Shown here piece after piece: positions 24,226 to 34,548 of a stretch of DNA of 64,000 bases (the stretch's first letter is position 1; the number at the start of each line of letters is the position of its first letter). The stretch covers positions 1 through 64,000 of the forward strand of contig JADLBU010000002.1 of assembly GCA_020847535.1 (NCBI GenBank). Direction: 5' to 3'. Under the pieces are notes generated by a model. The model made no database searches, was not told the origin of the DNA, and worked only from the letters and a program-made list of their open reading frames with translations. The position numbers were made by a program, and so were the translations under genes. Source of the stretch: Phycisphaerales bacterium. Its GTDB lineage: Bacteria; Planctomycetota; Phycisphaerae; Phycisphaerales; UBA1924.

Positions 24226-24933
24226 GTGGCCGATGAATCCTCCATCCAGGTCCACTTCGGCCGGCCCATGGCCCTCTTCCCGCTCGACTCAGTGACACTG
24301 ATGCCCCAGCAGGTCGTGCCGGTCCACATCTTCGAGCCCCGCTATCGACAGATGATCGCCTCGGCCCTCGACGGCTCGGGCCAGTTCGCGATGGCGATCT
24401 TCAGCGGGGGATCCTGGAAGCAGAACTACCACGGCAGGCCGGCGATCCGCCCGGCGGTGTGCATCGGGCACATCGTCCAGCACGAGACGCTCCCCGAGGG
24501 CCGCTACAACATCCTGGTGCAGGGTGTGTGCCGGGCGCGGATTCTGTACGAGCTTCCAGCCAGCGGCGAGAAGCTGTATCGCGAGGCGATGCTCGAGCCC
24601 ATCGGCGAGACCGACATCGACCAGGAATCCCTCCAGCCCGCTCGCGACAAGCTCGATGACCTGCTCTCGCACACCTCGCTGCGGCAGTTCCGTGCGACCA
24701 AGCCGGTGCTGGAATACATCCACAACGATCAGATCCCGACGACGGCGGTCCTGGAATTGGTGTCGTTCACGATCCTCAACGACCGTGAACTCCGCTACAA
24801 GCTGCTCGCCGAAGGGGATCCGGCGATCCGTGCCCGGCTGATCTTCGATGAGCTGTCATCCCTGCGGGCGCTGATCGACCGCGCCGGAACGCAGCACTCC
24901 GAAGAGTGGCCCAAGGGGTGCAGCTGGAATTGA
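24226..24933 (+). CDS. Lon N-terminal (LON substrate-binding) domain protein
   Basis: 235 residues. Stand-alone LON domain without ATPase or protease parts. The N-terminus reads MALFPLDSVTLMPQQVVPVH followed by IFEPRYRQMI, the hallmark LPLxxxVLFPGxxxPLxIFExRY region. A beta-barrel (GRYNILVQGVCRARILYELP) and a helical tail with several Asp/Leu-rich helices follow. Stand-alone LON proteins are common and thought to bind substrates or partners. The start at GTG 24226 is preferred over an upstream TTG, since the family begins near residue 15. Confidence 0.85.
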   Translation: MADESSIQVHFGRPMALFPLDSVTLMPQQVVPVHIFEPRYRQMIASALDGSGQFAMAIFSGGSWKQNYHGRPAIRPAVCIGHIVQHETLPEGRYNILVQGVCRARILYELPASGEKLYREAMLEPIGETDIDQESLQPARDKLDDLLSHTSLRQFRATKPVLEYIHNDQIPTTAVLELVSFTILNDRELRYKLLAEGDPAIRARLIFDELSSLRALIDRAGTQHSEEWPKGCSWN

Positions 24934-25031
24934 GTGCGATCAGTCTGCGCGCAGCGGAAAAGAGAAGAACCGGCCTTTGCCACGGTGATCGCCGAGTCAA
25001 AGCCAAGGAACAATCAGATCGACCGGATTGC

Positions 25032-25052
25032 AACGATGGTGTATCCATCGTT
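25032..25052. terminator. Possible terminator hairpin between convergent genes
   Basis: 8-bp perfect stem AACGATGG / CCATCGTT with loop TGTAT, followed on the + strand by CGTTGCTTCTCT. It lies between the Lon-N gene and the convergent VWA gene. Confidence 0.45.
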
Positions 25053-25085
25053 CGTTGCTTCTCTGCGGTGACAGCTGCCTTGGGT

Positions 25086-27500
25086 TTACGCCAGCCTCAA
25101 CCACTTGCGTCCCAACCACTCGATCGTCACCAGCACCATGAACACCACCAGCACCCCCGGCCGGTCCCAGAGCGGATCGATCTGCGGCGTCCCCAGCACG
25201 CGCACCTGGCGGTTGGGGAGCTTCTCTTCCAGCAGCGAAAGCTGATCCGGCGGGATCACCTGCCCGCCCGTCTGCTCGGCGAGCGCTGCCAGCGCTGCGT
25301 GATCGGTCTGCGGTGTCCGACGCTCATCATCCGGAGTGATCACGATCGCCCGCGCTGTGGGCCGCGCGTGATCCGCGGCCAGACCCGCCAGCGCTGCATC
25401 GGTCGCCACCAGCTCATACTCCCCCGCATCCGGCGGCGTCCACGTGGTTGCGAACGTCGATGCCCGCGCATCCCCCGCCGCGTTCTCCGGCAGCAGCGTG
25501 ATCTCGCTGAACCTCGTCCCATCAGCCGCGCTTCCCGGCTCGCCTCCGGTCGTTGGGGAAATCCGCACCGTCAGCTTCGCCGGAAGCCGGTCTGCGAGCG
25601 ATTCATCCACCAGCCGCAGCGACACCCGCACCGGCTGATCCACCACCGCGCGCTCCGGCGCAACCTCGAGCAGCGCCGGCTTCCCGGTCGCCGCCAGGCT
25701 CTCCCGCGCCAAGAGCCGGATGATCGGAAGCCAGAATCGCTCGTACAGCGCCTCACCCCGCCCGAATCGCCAGCGCCAGGTCTCATCGGTCGCGATGTAC
25801 ACCGTTCGCCCGGCTCCGTACCGCATCGTCAGCACGCCCGGCCACGCCTGCCCGCCGCTGGTGCTGGGCTGCAGGATCGCCAGCGCCTCGGCGGTCGGCT
25901 TGATGCGCTCGGGCTCGATCCGCTGGCTCCACCACAGCCGCGACCATCCCGAATTCGGATCCGACAAGGGCCCCGGCCACGGCGGCTGCCCCAGATCACC
26001 CAGCTTCAGGAGCCCCAGCCTCGCGGCCGAGGGCGTCGGCTGAATGTTCACCGGCTCGGCCGATGACCTCACCGCCTCCTCGCCCGATGCGCTGACCCCC
26101 ATCGAGAACGGCAGAAGATCCGCCAGCGGTGTGCTGCGCCACGTCGCAGGGGTCGCCGCCTCTCCCCCGATCCACAAGAGCCCCGCGCCGCCGCGAGCGA
26201 TGTGGTTCTTCAGGTTCTCGAGCTGCTCGTGCGAGAACAGCTCCGCCCGCACATCCCCGATCACCACCACATCGATGCTCCCCCAGTCACCCGCCGAGGT
26301 CGGCACCGACACCAAGGGCTCGCTCCCCTCCTGCAGATACCTGCGGCTCGCCGACAGGAGCAGCGTCGAAGACCGGATCGAATGCTCCCGCACCAGCAGG
26401 CCCCGCATGTAGCGGTACTCCCACCGCGGATACCCATCGAAATACACCACGCGGATCGGCCGGTCCGTGAGTTCCAGATTCACCACCCGCGAGTTGTTGT
26501 CCTGCGTCAGGTCCGGCGTGTCGGTGTCGATCCGCACCGTCCACGACAGCTTCCCCGCCGTCGTCGGCCGGGCTGAGAGGCCCAGCTCGATCGATCCATC
26601 CGGGTTGACCACCACCTGCCCCGGATCATCGAGCGAACGCTCATCCAGCACCACGCCCGTCCCCGTCTCGGCCAGCCGCACGCGAGCGCCAGGCCGCTGA
26701 GTTGATCCCTCACCGGTCCCGCTCCGCGTGATCTTCACGTTCACCGGGACGATGTCATCGATAAACGCCCGTGATGGGGCATCGACGCGATCGATCGCCA
26801 GGTCCGGGACCGCTTCCTCGCTCCCCAAGGGCACCACGAACACAGGTATCTGCTCGGCCTGCAACCGCTGCACCACCGCGCGAGTGGTGGGGGAGGCGAG
26901 CCTGCCATCGGAGAAGACCACGATCCCGCTCACCGGACGGGCGGCGATCCGCTGCAGCGCCTGCTCCAGAGGCCGCGAAAGGTCCGTCCTTCGCCCCGTC
27001 GGCGCCGGCCACGCAGGCGAATCGCCCATCGGCGCGGGAAGATCAAACGCCCCCGCATCAAACCCCATCCACATCGCCGACCTGTTGTCCGCCAGGTGCG
27101 CCAGCGCCGGTCCTGCGCCCGCGAGCGAATCACGCAGCTGCCGATCACGCGTCACGCGCCCAGCCGCCGGGCCAACATCCGCGACCATCATCGATTCCGA
27201 ACGGTCCGCCATGAACACGACCCAGTCGCGCTCGATCCGCTCGGGCTGACGGACCAGGCGCGGTCCGGCGATCAGGAGCGCCAGCAGCATCAGCGTCAGC
27301 GCCCGCAGGCTCGCCAGCCCCGTCCGCCACACCCGTGACCCTGTCATCCGCCAGTAGCACCACAAGGCAGCCCCGATGCACGCCATCGCGATCAGCGCCC
27401 ACGCCCACGCCGGCACATCCAGCGCAAACTCAAACCGCACGCCCTCCTGCCCCGGTGAGAGCAGTCGGCTTCCGAAGAGCTTGTTCCACCAATCGCTCAC
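25086..27500 (-). CDS. Large VWA-like / glutamine-amidotransferase-like membrane protein
   Basis: 804 residues. Two N-terminal membrane helices (AWAWALIAMACIGAALWCYW and LRALTLMLLALLIAGP) are followed by a von Willebrand A-like domain with the MIDAS-like DRSESM. Ig-like/bacterial beta domains come next, then a class I glutamine-amidotransferase-like fold (DVVVIGDVRAELFSHEQLEN, GAGLLWIGGEA) without a visible catalytic Cys. A final membrane helix near the C-terminus reads VLVVFMVLVTIEWLGRKWL. Its start overlaps the end of the BatA-like gene by 4 bp (ATGA), so translation is coupled. It belongs to the Bat-type operon of VWA proteins, whose members are chaperone or receptor-like. Exact role unknown. 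Confidence 0.85.
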   Translation of the reverse strand: MSDWWNKLFGSRLLSPGQEGVRFEFALDVPAWAWALIAMACIGAALWCYWRMTGSRVWRTGLASLRALTLMLLALLIAGPRLVRQPERIERDWVVFMADRSESMMVADVGPAAGRVTRDRQLRDSLAGAGPALAHLADNRSAMWMGFDAGAFDLPAPMGDSPAWPAPTGRRTDLSRPLEQALQRIAARPVSGIVVFSDGRLASPTTRAVVQRLQAEQIPVFVVPLGSEEAVPDLAIDRVDAPSRAFIDDIVPVNVKITRSGTGEGSTQRPGARVRLAETGTGVVLDERSLDDPGQVVVNPDGSIELGLSARPTTAGKLSWTVRIDTDTPDLTQDNNSRVVNLELTDRPIRVVYFDGYPRWEYRYMRGLLVREHSIRSSTLLLSASRRYLQEGSEPLVSVPTSAGDWGSIDVVVIGDVRAELFSHEQLENLKNHIARGGAGLLWIGGEAATPATWRSTPLADLLPFSMGVSASGEEAVRSSAEPVNIQPTPSAARLGLLKLGDLGQPPWPGPLSDPNSGWSRLWWSQRIEPERIKPTAEALAILQPSTSGGQAWPGVLTMRYGAGRTVYIATDETWRWRFGRGEALYERFWLPIIRLLARESLAATGKPALLEVAPERAVVDQPVRVSLRLVDESLADRLPAKLTVRISPTTGGEPGSAADGTRFSEITLLPENAAGDARASTFATTWTPPDAGEYELVATDAALAGLAADHARPTARAIVITPDDERRTPQTDHAALAALAEQTGGQVIPPDQLSLLEEKLPNRQVRVLGTPQIDPLWDRPGVLVVFMVLVTIEWLGRKWLRLA

Positions 27501-29932
27501 GCGGCCGTCCTCCCGGCGCTGGCCGCCCCGCCTTCAAGCCGTGCGGCATGGCTGAACTGCCGCGCCAGCAGCACCTCGAGCAGCGCCAGCGCCAGCGCGG
27601 CAGCCAGGAGCGGCATGCTGATCGGCTCCCGATCCTCGCTCCCCGCGTGCACCGCGCTCCCCGCCGACTGCGAATCATCCCCGACCATCGCCCCATCCGA
27701 GCCCAGGATCGCCACGCGCTCGGGCCCGGCGATCCCACCCAGCCACACCGTCATCTGCGCGCGATCCGTCACCGATGTGTCCGAAGCTCCGATGTCCGGG
27801 TTGATCCCCACCAGCGACAGCGTCGATCCGCGCTTTCCCACCGCTCGCCAGACGCCCGCCATCCGTGTCGCCGCCCCCGCGCTGCGAGCGCCCGAGATCG
27901 GCCCCAGCCGCTGCGCCCGGGCATCAACGGGCAACAGCTCTTCGGTGCCGCCGGGTGCGCGCAGCGACTGCCCCGCCAGCGTCTCGAACGATTGCTGCGA
28001 ACGCCCCACCCCCAGCCGCACGATCTCCTGCGCCAAGGGCAGCATCAGCGGCTTGGTCGGCAGGTCCGTCCACCCCAGGTCGATCGCCGTCGTCATCAGC
28101 ACCACCGCGCCGTGCTCGGCCGCCGATGCTTCCGCAGCGCTCGTGTTCCCCGGAGCGGCGGCGATCAGCGGGGAACCGGTCGAGAGATTCAGGATCGGGA
28201 CGAGCGACCCGCCCGGCGCGGTGACCGTCAACGCCTTGGTGATCCCCACCGGCCGGGCCAGCGCTGGCAGTTCGGCCGCGAGCAGCCCCAGCAGCGGGTT
28301 GGAAGCCCCGCCAGGCACCTCGGCGGCGATCCCCGCGCCGCCTTCGATCACCACCGCCTCGCGCGAGATAGACCAGTCCAGCCCGAACTCCTTGATGAAC
28401 GCATCCGTCCACACATGCACGGTCGCGGTCGCCGGCGGCGTCACCACCACCAGCCCGCCCGTCGTCGAGAACTCCCTCAGCCGCCGCCACCCATCATCCG
28501 TTAGCTCATCCGCCGCGAGCACGATCGCCGCATCAAACCCCGCCAGCCCCGATCTCCCCAACGATGCCGGATCGATCGTCGTCGGTATCAGCCCCGATGG
28601 CGAGACAGCCCGCAGTGCTCCCCCCGCCGATTCTGGCTGCAGCACCAGCCGTATCCAGTCTCCGGCCGTGAATCGATCGATCCCCGCGTTGACCGCGGAG
28701 GGTAACTTCAGCGATTCGACGATCGCCACGCGCACCGCACTCCGCGATTCAACCGGCCGCACCATCACATCGTCCGCCCCCAGCCAGTCGGCATCGATCC
28801 GTGCCACCAGCGCCAGCCCATGCACATCGACATTCTCGGGCGGCTGCACATCCAGCGTTGCGCTCGCGGTCTCCTGCCCCGGCTGCCACTGGACGATCGC
28901 CTCGGCCCCCCCCGCGGGCTGCGCGACCGCCGTGGCAAGCCCCTTGCCATCCGCCAGCGCCAGCCGCACCCGTGTCGCACCCCCACGGGATGTCACCGGC
29001 CCGAACCGCGCCAGCGACACACGCACCTGGTTCCCCCCCGGGTTGCTTGCCCCCGCGCGGCCATCCGATGCGTTACCGACCAGCACGGGCCGGAGCGGCT
29101 CGATCCCCGTGATTGCGATGTTGTCTCTCCCCTCGGCCGCGGGCGAAAGCGAGATGATCCTCGGCATCCCGGCCCCGCCCGCCAGCGATGGCGCCGGCTG
29201 CGAGAGATCCAGCCCGCCTGCGCGCAGATCGCTCAAGATCGCCACCACCCGCCGAGCCGGCGCTTCCTGTGCTGCGGGCTCCGAACTCCGCTCGCTCCAG
29301 TCCGCCCGCAGCCGCGCCAGCGCCCCCGCCAGGTCAGGCCGGGATTCGCTCCCCGGCAACTCGGCGAGCACTCGCCCGACAGCGCCAAGATCTCCCGATG
29401 GCGGGAACACCACGGGCTCCGCGGGGCCCGCCAGCGCGATAACCCCCGCCCGATCCCCGCGCGAAGCATCCAGCTCACCCAGCAGCCGGACCGCTTCCTG
29501 CTTGAACCGATCCAGCGCGAGTGCTCCACCTGCATCCCCCGTCGATGACCGATCCTCCCGTACCTGCGATAGCAGCGAGTTGTCCACCAGCAGAAACAGA
29601 TGCACCGGCCCCCGGCTCGCCGTCAATTCCCCCAGAATCGGCCGACCCAGCGCCAGCCCCACCAGCAGCACGACCGCACACCTGCACGCCAAGAGCAGCA
29701 ACTGCTCGATCGTCAGCCGACGCCGATGCTTCTTGTACGCCTCCAGCAGGAACTTCATCGCCGCCCACTGGATCGGTCGCCGACGCTGCCGCGTCAATAG
29801 ATGAATGATGATCGGGATCGCGATGCACGCCGCACCCGCGATTGCCAGCGCCGGCGATAGAAACGAAAACGCCAGATTCGCCGCTGGCGAGCCGATCGTC
29901 CCTCCGAGCATTTCAACCTCGTGGGGGTTCAC
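27497..29932 (-). CDS. BatA-like aerotolerance protein with N-terminal membrane domain and VWA
   Basis: 811 residues. The N-terminus is the BatA family signature: FLSPALAIAGAACIAIPIII, HLLTRQRRRPIQWAAMKFLL, a Lys/Arg-rich helix (KKHRRRLTIEQLLLLACRC) and a second helix. A VWA domain follows (HLFLLVDNSLLSQVRED, with an altered D-x-S-x-S motif), then a long beta-rich and glutamine-amidotransferase-like region and a final membrane helix (LLAAALALALLEVLLARQFS). It overlaps both neighbours by 4 bp, which implies one operon (DUF58, BatA, VWA). Such operons usually include a MoxR AAA+ ATPase, which is not seen next to this one. Confidence 0.87.
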   Translation of the reverse strand: MNPHEVEMLGGTIGSPAANLAFSFLSPALAIAGAACIAIPIIIHLLTRQRRRPIQWAAMKFLLEAYKKHRRRLTIEQLLLLACRCAVVLLVGLALGRPILGELTASRGPVHLFLLVDNSLLSQVREDRSSTGDAGGALALDRFKQEAVRLLGELDASRGDRAGVIALAGPAEPVVFPPSGDLGAVGRVLAELPGSESRPDLAGALARLRADWSERSSEPAAQEAPARRVVAILSDLRAGGLDLSQPAPSLAGGAGMPRIISLSPAAEGRDNIAITGIEPLRPVLVGNASDGRAGASNPGGNQVRVSLARFGPVTSRGGATRVRLALADGKGLATAVAQPAGGAEAIVQWQPGQETASATLDVQPPENVDVHGLALVARIDADWLGADDVMVRPVESRSAVRVAIVESLKLPSAVNAGIDRFTAGDWIRLVLQPESAGGALRAVSPSGLIPTTIDPASLGRSGLAGFDAAIVLAADELTDDGWRRLREFSTTGGLVVVTPPATATVHVWTDAFIKEFGLDWSISREAVVIEGGAGIAAEVPGGASNPLLGLLAAELPALARPVGITKALTVTAPGGSLVPILNLSTGSPLIAAAPGNTSAAEASAAEHGAVVLMTTAIDLGWTDLPTKPLMLPLAQEIVRLGVGRSQQSFETLAGQSLRAPGGTEELLPVDARAQRLGPISGARSAGAATRMAGVWRAVGKRGSTLSLVGINPDIGASDTSVTDRAQMTVWLGGIAGPERVAILGSDGAMVGDDSQSAGSAVHAGSEDREPISMPLLAAALALALLEVLLARQFSHAARLEGGAASAGRTAA

Positions 29933-31005
29933 GCGTACTTGCTCCGTTTCAAGATCGCGTTCCGCCTCGCCACGAACGCCGCCATCGGCGGGCCCAGCCA
30001 GTCGTGTGTCGACAGCAACTGGTAGTCATACCCCGCCCCGCGGAAGATCTTCTCCGTCCGCGATATGTGCTCCTTGATCAGCTCCAGGTACGAATCCCGG
30101 ATCGCCCGCGGATCCAGCTTGATCCGCCCCTCCTCCTCCAGCCCCTCGAACGGCGCCGGTTCGGTGAAATCAAACTCCAATTCCGCGCGGTCCAGGATCT
30201 GGAACGCGATCACATCGTGCCGCCGATGCCTGAGACGCGCCACCGCATCCTCGAGCTCCCCCAGATCCATGAAGAAATCGCTCACCAGCGCGATCAGACA
30301 GCGGTTCGACACCGAGGCCAGCGCCTGGTCCATCGCCCTGGCGATCGCCGTCGGCCGGGATCGATTCTCGAGCGCCAGGGGGTGCATCGACAGCGCTCCG
30401 ACGATCTGACGCCACGTCCCCTGGCTGCTGGATCTCCGCACGCTCGCCCGCACCTCATCGGCGTACACGATCAGGCCCGCGCGATCCCCCTGGTGCAGCG
30501 TGATGTACGACAGCGCCGCCGCGACCGCCGTCGCATGGTCGTACTTGCTCCAGTTGCTCCGCCCATCCAAGCTGGTCTTTTTCCCCTCGCCCGATGCATC
30601 CTCGAACGACCGGCTCCCGTAGCTCATCGACCCCGATGAATCCACCATCACGATCAGGTCGAGGGTTGTCTCCTGGTGCGTCTGCTTGATCTGCAGCCGG
30701 TCCGTCCGTGCGTACACCTTCCAGTCCAATCGCCGGATGTCATCTCCCGGCACGTACGGCCGGTGCTGCGCGAACTCGACGCTGAACCCCTGGAATGGGG
30801 ATCTGTGCCACCCGCTCGAAATCCCCTCCACGATCATCTTCGCCCGAAGCTCGAACGTTCCCAGCCGCGCCAGCGTCTGCGGGTGCAAGTACAGCGAAGG
30901 ATCGACCTCCACTTGCTCCGATGGAGAAGTCCCCGGCGATCCGCTCGCCGCCGCACCCGCAAGCGGGTCGTGCTCATACAGATCGCTCTGGCGGGGGTCC
31001 GGCAT
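29929..31005 (-). CDS. DUF58 domain protein
   Basis: 358 residues. Typical DUF58 core: [55 protein letters not shown] (VWA-like MIDAS with D-x-S-x-S), and a C-terminal [16 protein letters not shown] strand region with a predicted helix pair. DUF58 proteins act with MoxR ATPases and VWA proteins in the folding or activation of other proteins. It is the first gene of the minus-strand operon, and the BatA-like gene overlaps its end by 4 bp. The divergent pseudopilin gene starts 168 bp away. Confidence 0.9.
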   Translation of the reverse strand: MPDPRQSDLYEHDPLAGAAASGSPGTSPSEQVEVDPSLYLHPQTLARLGTFELRAKMIVEGISSGWHRSPFQGFSVEFAQHRPYVPGDDIRRLDWKVYARTDRLQIKQTHQETTLDLIVMVDSSGSMSYGSRSFEDASGEGKKTSLDGRSNWSKYDHATAVAAALSYITLHQGDRAGLIVYADEVRASVRRSSSQGTWRQIVGALSMHPLALENRSRPTAIARAMDQALASVSNRCLIALVSDFFMDLGELEDAVARLRHRRHDVIAFQILDRAELEFDFTEPAPFEGLEEEGRIKLDPRAIRDSYLELIKEHISRTEKIFRGAGYDYQLLSTHDWLGPPMAAFVARRNAILKRSKYA

Positions 31006-31172
31006 CTGGAAGGATGTTATCGGTCGGATCGGGTGCGGGATTTGGCCCCTGTTGCGATTCCTCCGGGCTCTTCACGTCCCCGCCAGACGGGGCACGAAAC
31101 CCCCCAATCTCCAAAAACCGCCCGCCCCACCTCACCGAAGGTCTTATACCTCATTTAGCGGGAGTTGAGAAT

Positions 31173-32099
31173 ATGAAACCCGAGATCCCCGGCCCACGGG
31201 CCTTGCGCTATCGCCGCGCCTTCACCCTCATCGAACTCCTCGTCGTGATCGCGATCATCGCCCTCCTCATCGGCATCCTCCTGCCATCACTCCGCCACGC
31301 CCGGGATGCCGCCCGATCCGTCGCCTGCCTCTCCAACCAGCGCCAGCTCGGGATCGCCGCCCGCATGTACATGGACAATCATCGCGGAAACATGTTCCAC
31401 CACCACGAGGGCTGGGTTCTCGACGATGGCACCCAGACCGACACCCTCCCCCCCGATATCTCCGGCGTTGAGGGAGGCGGTAAGGGCAACAGCCACGCCG
31501 AGAAACCCTGGATCATCTTCTTCCAGCCCTACCTCGACGGCCGTGGCGCTGGCTTCTGCCCCTCCGATCGCACCCCGCGATCCCGCATCACCACTCAGAC
31601 CCTGGAAGAGTTCAACGGCGCCATCGAGAGCACCGATGAAAGCCTCCCCGAATCCAGCGAGCTCGCGCTCGCCGAGGCCCAGCACCTCACCACCGTCAGC
31701 TACCTCCTCAACTCCGTCTACACCCACCGCTCCGCACGTTTCGCCCTCGAACGCGCCCTCACCGGATTTGCGACCGATGCCCGGCTTGCCAACGTCACCA
31801 ACCAGAACCTGGTCATGTTCTCCGAGCGCAACAGCGAGGCGATGAACGCCAAGGACAACGATGAATTCGGGGCGATCGGCCAGGATGACTACGACACCTG
31901 GGTCGGCGAATCCGCGCTCGTCCGCTGGGGTGAGGGCAACCACGCCGATCAGGGCTGGATCCGATACAACCGTCACGGCACGACTGCGAACTACACCTTT
32001 AACGATGGCCACGCCGCCGCGATGACCTGGTCCAAGGTCCGCACGCTCCAGTTCCCGGATCTCAGGGTCCGCAAGCCCCTCGACAACCCACCCCAGTAG
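31173..32099 (+). CDS. Type II/IV pseudopilin-like protein with H-X9-DG motif
   Basis: 308 residues. The N-terminus is a class III prepilin signal: a basic leader [20 protein letters not shown] with the cleavage site before FTLIELL, then a hydrophobic helix. The C-terminal globular part ends with [15 protein letters not shown], the H-X9-DG motif of planctomycete pseudopilins, where a His and an Asp-Gly are separated by nine residues. It is cleaved by a prepilin peptidase and assembled in a type II-like secretion or pilus system. GGGAG lies 9 bases before the ATG. Confidence 0.9.
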   Translation: MKPEIPGPRALRYRRAFTLIELLVVIAIIALLIGILLPSLRHARDAARSVACLSNQRQLGIAARMYMDNHRGNMFHHHEGWVLDDGTQTDTLPPDISGVEGGGKGNSHAEKPWIIFFQPYLDGRGAGFCPSDRTPRSRITTQTLEEFNGAIESTDESLPESSELALAEAQHLTTVSYLLNSVYTHRSARFALERALTGFATDARLANVTNQNLVMFSERNSEAMNAKDNDEFGAIGQDDYDTWVGESALVRWGEGNHADQGWIRYNRHGTTANYTFNDGHAAAMTWSKVRTLQFPDLRVRKPLDNPPQ

Positions 32100-32302
32100 C
32101 CTCCCTCAGCAGCCCCTCGCAGTTTTTCGACTGAAGCAAAAACCCCGGACCAGGCACGCACGAAGGTCCGACATTCCGACACCGAGTCTGCCCCGGCACG
32201 GTGCCCGCCAATCAGCTTTGTTTCCGCGCTTGCAAGCCTCTTGGTTCCGGCGCCATCACCGCGCCCGCATCCCCCGCTCCTTTGACCCCACCTGGAGAGA
32301 TC

Positions 32303-33010
32303 ATGAGACACACACAACACCACTCACCCGCATCACGCATCCCGATCCGCGCCGCACTGCTCGCCGCGGCCATCACCGCCACCCCCGCGCTGGCCGCCGA
32401 TATCGCCGAGACAGAGCTCGACGGCGTTTCCACCAACAACCTCATCTCCACCGCCCAGTCGATCGACTCATCGGCCTTCACACCCGGCGCGGATCCCTCG
32501 ATCTTCGGCGCTCTCCCCACCGCGAGCATCCACGGCCGCGGCGGGTTCGCCGACATCGACTTCTACCGCTTCAACGCCGCCCCCGGGATCGCCTACTTCG
32601 ATATCGATGGCGCCACCGGCGATACCTATCTCTCGCTCTTCGATGCCGATGGCACCGTCATCGGCGCTTCCGATGATTCCTTCCCCGCCGATCCAGGTAG
32701 CGCCAGCGATCTGGATTCCTTCCTCGGCATCTTCGCGATCCCGCACGCCGGCGTCTTCTACATCGCCGTCAGCGCTGCCGGCAACACCCCCAACGCGGCT
32801 TTCACCGGCGAGGATCCGATCGAACTCTTCCGCCCCGATGGCATCTTCGGCGGACACGCTTTTCTCGGCGCTGACTTCGCCGACAGCTCGTTTGCCGCAA
32901 GCGGCCTCCAGGAAGGCTCACCCTACACGCTCCACATCACTATCCCCACGCCCATGACCCTCAGCGCAGCGCCGGCGATCCTGCTCGCGTTCAACCGGCG
33001 CCGCCGCTGA
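32303..33010 (+). CDS. Secreted pre-peptidase C-terminal-like protein with short sorting tail
   Basis: 235 residues. Signal peptide (IRAALLAAAITATPALAADI), then one beta-sandwich domain with the PPC pattern: DIDFYRFNAAPGIAYFDIDG, LSLFDADGTVIGASDD, and an FLGIFAIPHAGVFYIAVSA strand. The tail IPTPMTLSAAPAILLAFNRR is a shortened version of the PSP-CTERM tails seen in this window. It is encoded directly upstream of the DUF4331 gene and in the same orientation. It is probably exported and surface-associated. Confidence 0.78.
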   Translation: MRHTQHHSPASRIPIRAALLAAAITATPALAADIAETELDGVSTNNLISTAQSIDSSAFTPGADPSIFGALPTASIHGRGGFADIDFYRFNAAPGIAYFDIDGATGDTYLSLFDADGTVIGASDDSFPADPGSASDLDSFLGIFAIPHAGVFYIAVSAAGNTPNAAFTGEDPIELFRPDGIFGGHAFLGADFADSSFAASGLQEGSPYTLHITIPTPMTLSAAPAILLAFNRRRR

Positions 33011-33077
33011 TCCCGCAGTTCCCAGCTCCGATCAGTTTCTCACAACCACACGCACACATCCGAAGGAGAAGAAGCCC

Positions 33078-34529
33078 ATGAGAATCCGCAACACCCACGC
33101 GATCGCCCTGCTCGCCGGGCTCGTCGCGAGCCTCGCACCGCTCGCCGCCGCCTCATCCCACTCCGAGGCCCCGTTCGTCAAGACCATGCCCAAGATCGAT
33201 TCCACCGATTTCTACATGTTCCGCTCCTACGAGCCCGGCCGCGAGGGCTTCATCACCCTGATCGCCAACTACTATCCCCTCCAGGATCCCTACGGCGGTC
33301 CCAACTACTTCACCCTCGATCCCGATGCCCTCTACCAGATCCACATCGACAACAACGGCGATTCGCACGAGGATCTCACCCTCTCCTTCCGCTTCCAGAA
33401 CACCAGCCGCGACATCACCCTCAACATCGGAGGGCAGAATGTCGCGATCCCGCTCGTCAACGCCGGCATGATCGGTCCCGGCGCTGGCGATAACGCCGCC
33501 CTCAACGTCCTCGAAACCTACTCGATGCAGCTCGTCCGCGGCGATCGCTACACCGGCTTGGCCACCTCGATCACCAACTCGGCGACTGGCGCCATGACCT
33601 TCCGCAAGCCCGCCGACAACATCGGCACGAAGTCGATTCCCAACTACCCCGGTTACGCGAGCAGCCACATCTACAACATCAATCTCCCCGGCTCCAAGCA
33701 GACCGGACGCGTCTTCGTCGGCCAGCGCAAGGATCCCTTCGTCGTCAACCTGGGTGAGGTCTTCGACCTGGTCAACACCAACCCCCTCGGCCCCGAGAAC
33801 GCCGAACAGGATGACCTTGCCGACAAGAACGTGACATCGCTCATCGTCGAGCTGCCCATCTCCTACGTCCTGGGCCAAGGTGGGGATCCTGTTGTCGGTG
33901 CCTGGACAAGCTGCAGCCTGCCGCGCACCCGCGTTCTCTCCCTCAACCCATCGTTCGCCAAGCCCGCCTCGCAGAGCGGCGCCTGGACCCAGGTCTCGCG
34001 TCTCTCGATGCCCCTGGTCAACGAGGTCGTCGTCGGCCTGCGCGACAAGAACAAGTTCAGCGCCAGCGCTCCCAGCGGCGATGGCCAGTTCCTCACCTAC
34101 GTCACCAACCCCACGCTCCCCGCGCTCCTCAGCATCCTCTTCGGCGTGACACCCCCCTGCCTCCCGCGCAACGACCTGGTCCAGGTATTCCTCACCGGCG
34201 TCCCCGGCCTTAACCAGCCGCAGAACGTCGTGGGCTCCGAGATGATGCGCCTCAACACCGGGATCGCCCCGACACCCGCCGCGATGCAGAGCCGACTGGG
34301 AGTTCTCGGCGGCGATCTGGCCGGCTATCCCAACGGTCGCCGCCTCGGCGATGATGTCGTCGACATGTCCCTCCGCGTGGTGATGGGTGTCCTGTATCCT
34401 GATGCCGGCGTCCCCGGCGGCTGCGCTCCCCACGGCAACCTCCCCCTCACCGATGGCGCCTTCGTCGATGCCTCCTACTTCGACAACGCCTTCCCGTATG
34501 TCCGGAACCCGATCCCGGGCGCGAACTAG
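33078..34529 (+). CDS. DUF4331 secreted protein
   Basis: 483 residues. A signal peptide (AIALLAGLVASLAPLAAASS) is followed by the DUF4331 core: SSHSEAPFVKTMPKIDSTDF, YMFRSYEPG, FTLDPDALYQIHIDNNGDSH, DLTLSFRFQNTSRDI. This gives Asp-rich beta strands and a late DMSLRVVMGVLYP segment. DUF4331 is a secreted beta-rich family of unknown biochemical role. AAGGAGAAG precedes the ATG. It is probably in one unit with the upstream PPC-like gene. Confidence 0.85.
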   Translation: MRIRNTHAIALLAGLVASLAPLAAASSHSEAPFVKTMPKIDSTDFYMFRSYEPGREGFITLIANYYPLQDPYGGPNYFTLDPDALYQIHIDNNGDSHEDLTLSFRFQNTSRDITLNIGGQNVAIPLVNAGMIGPGAGDNAALNVLETYSMQLVRGDRYTGLATSITNSATGAMTFRKPADNIGTKSIPNYPGYASSHIYNINLPGSKQTGRVFVGQRKDPFVVNLGEVFDLVNTNPLGPENAEQDDLADKNVTSLIVELPISYVLGQGGDPVVGAWTSCSLPRTRVLSLNPSFAKPASQSGAWTQVSRLSMPLVNEVVVGLRDKNKFSASAPSGDGQFLTYVTNPTLPALLSILFGVTPPCLPRNDLVQVFLTGVPGLNQPQNVVGSEMMRLNTGIAPTPAAMQSRLGVLGGDLAGYPNGRRLGDDVVDMSLRVVMGVLYPDAGVPGGCAPHGNLPLTDGAFVDASYFDNAFPYVRNPIPGAN

Positions 34530-34548
34530 CGAACCAGGACAAGACACT

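Noticed and set aside
27615..29804. A 729-codon open frame on the + strand
   Set aside because: It is the reverse of the BatA-like gene. The product is Ser/Pro/Arg-rich with no domain, as expected for a high-GC antisense frame.
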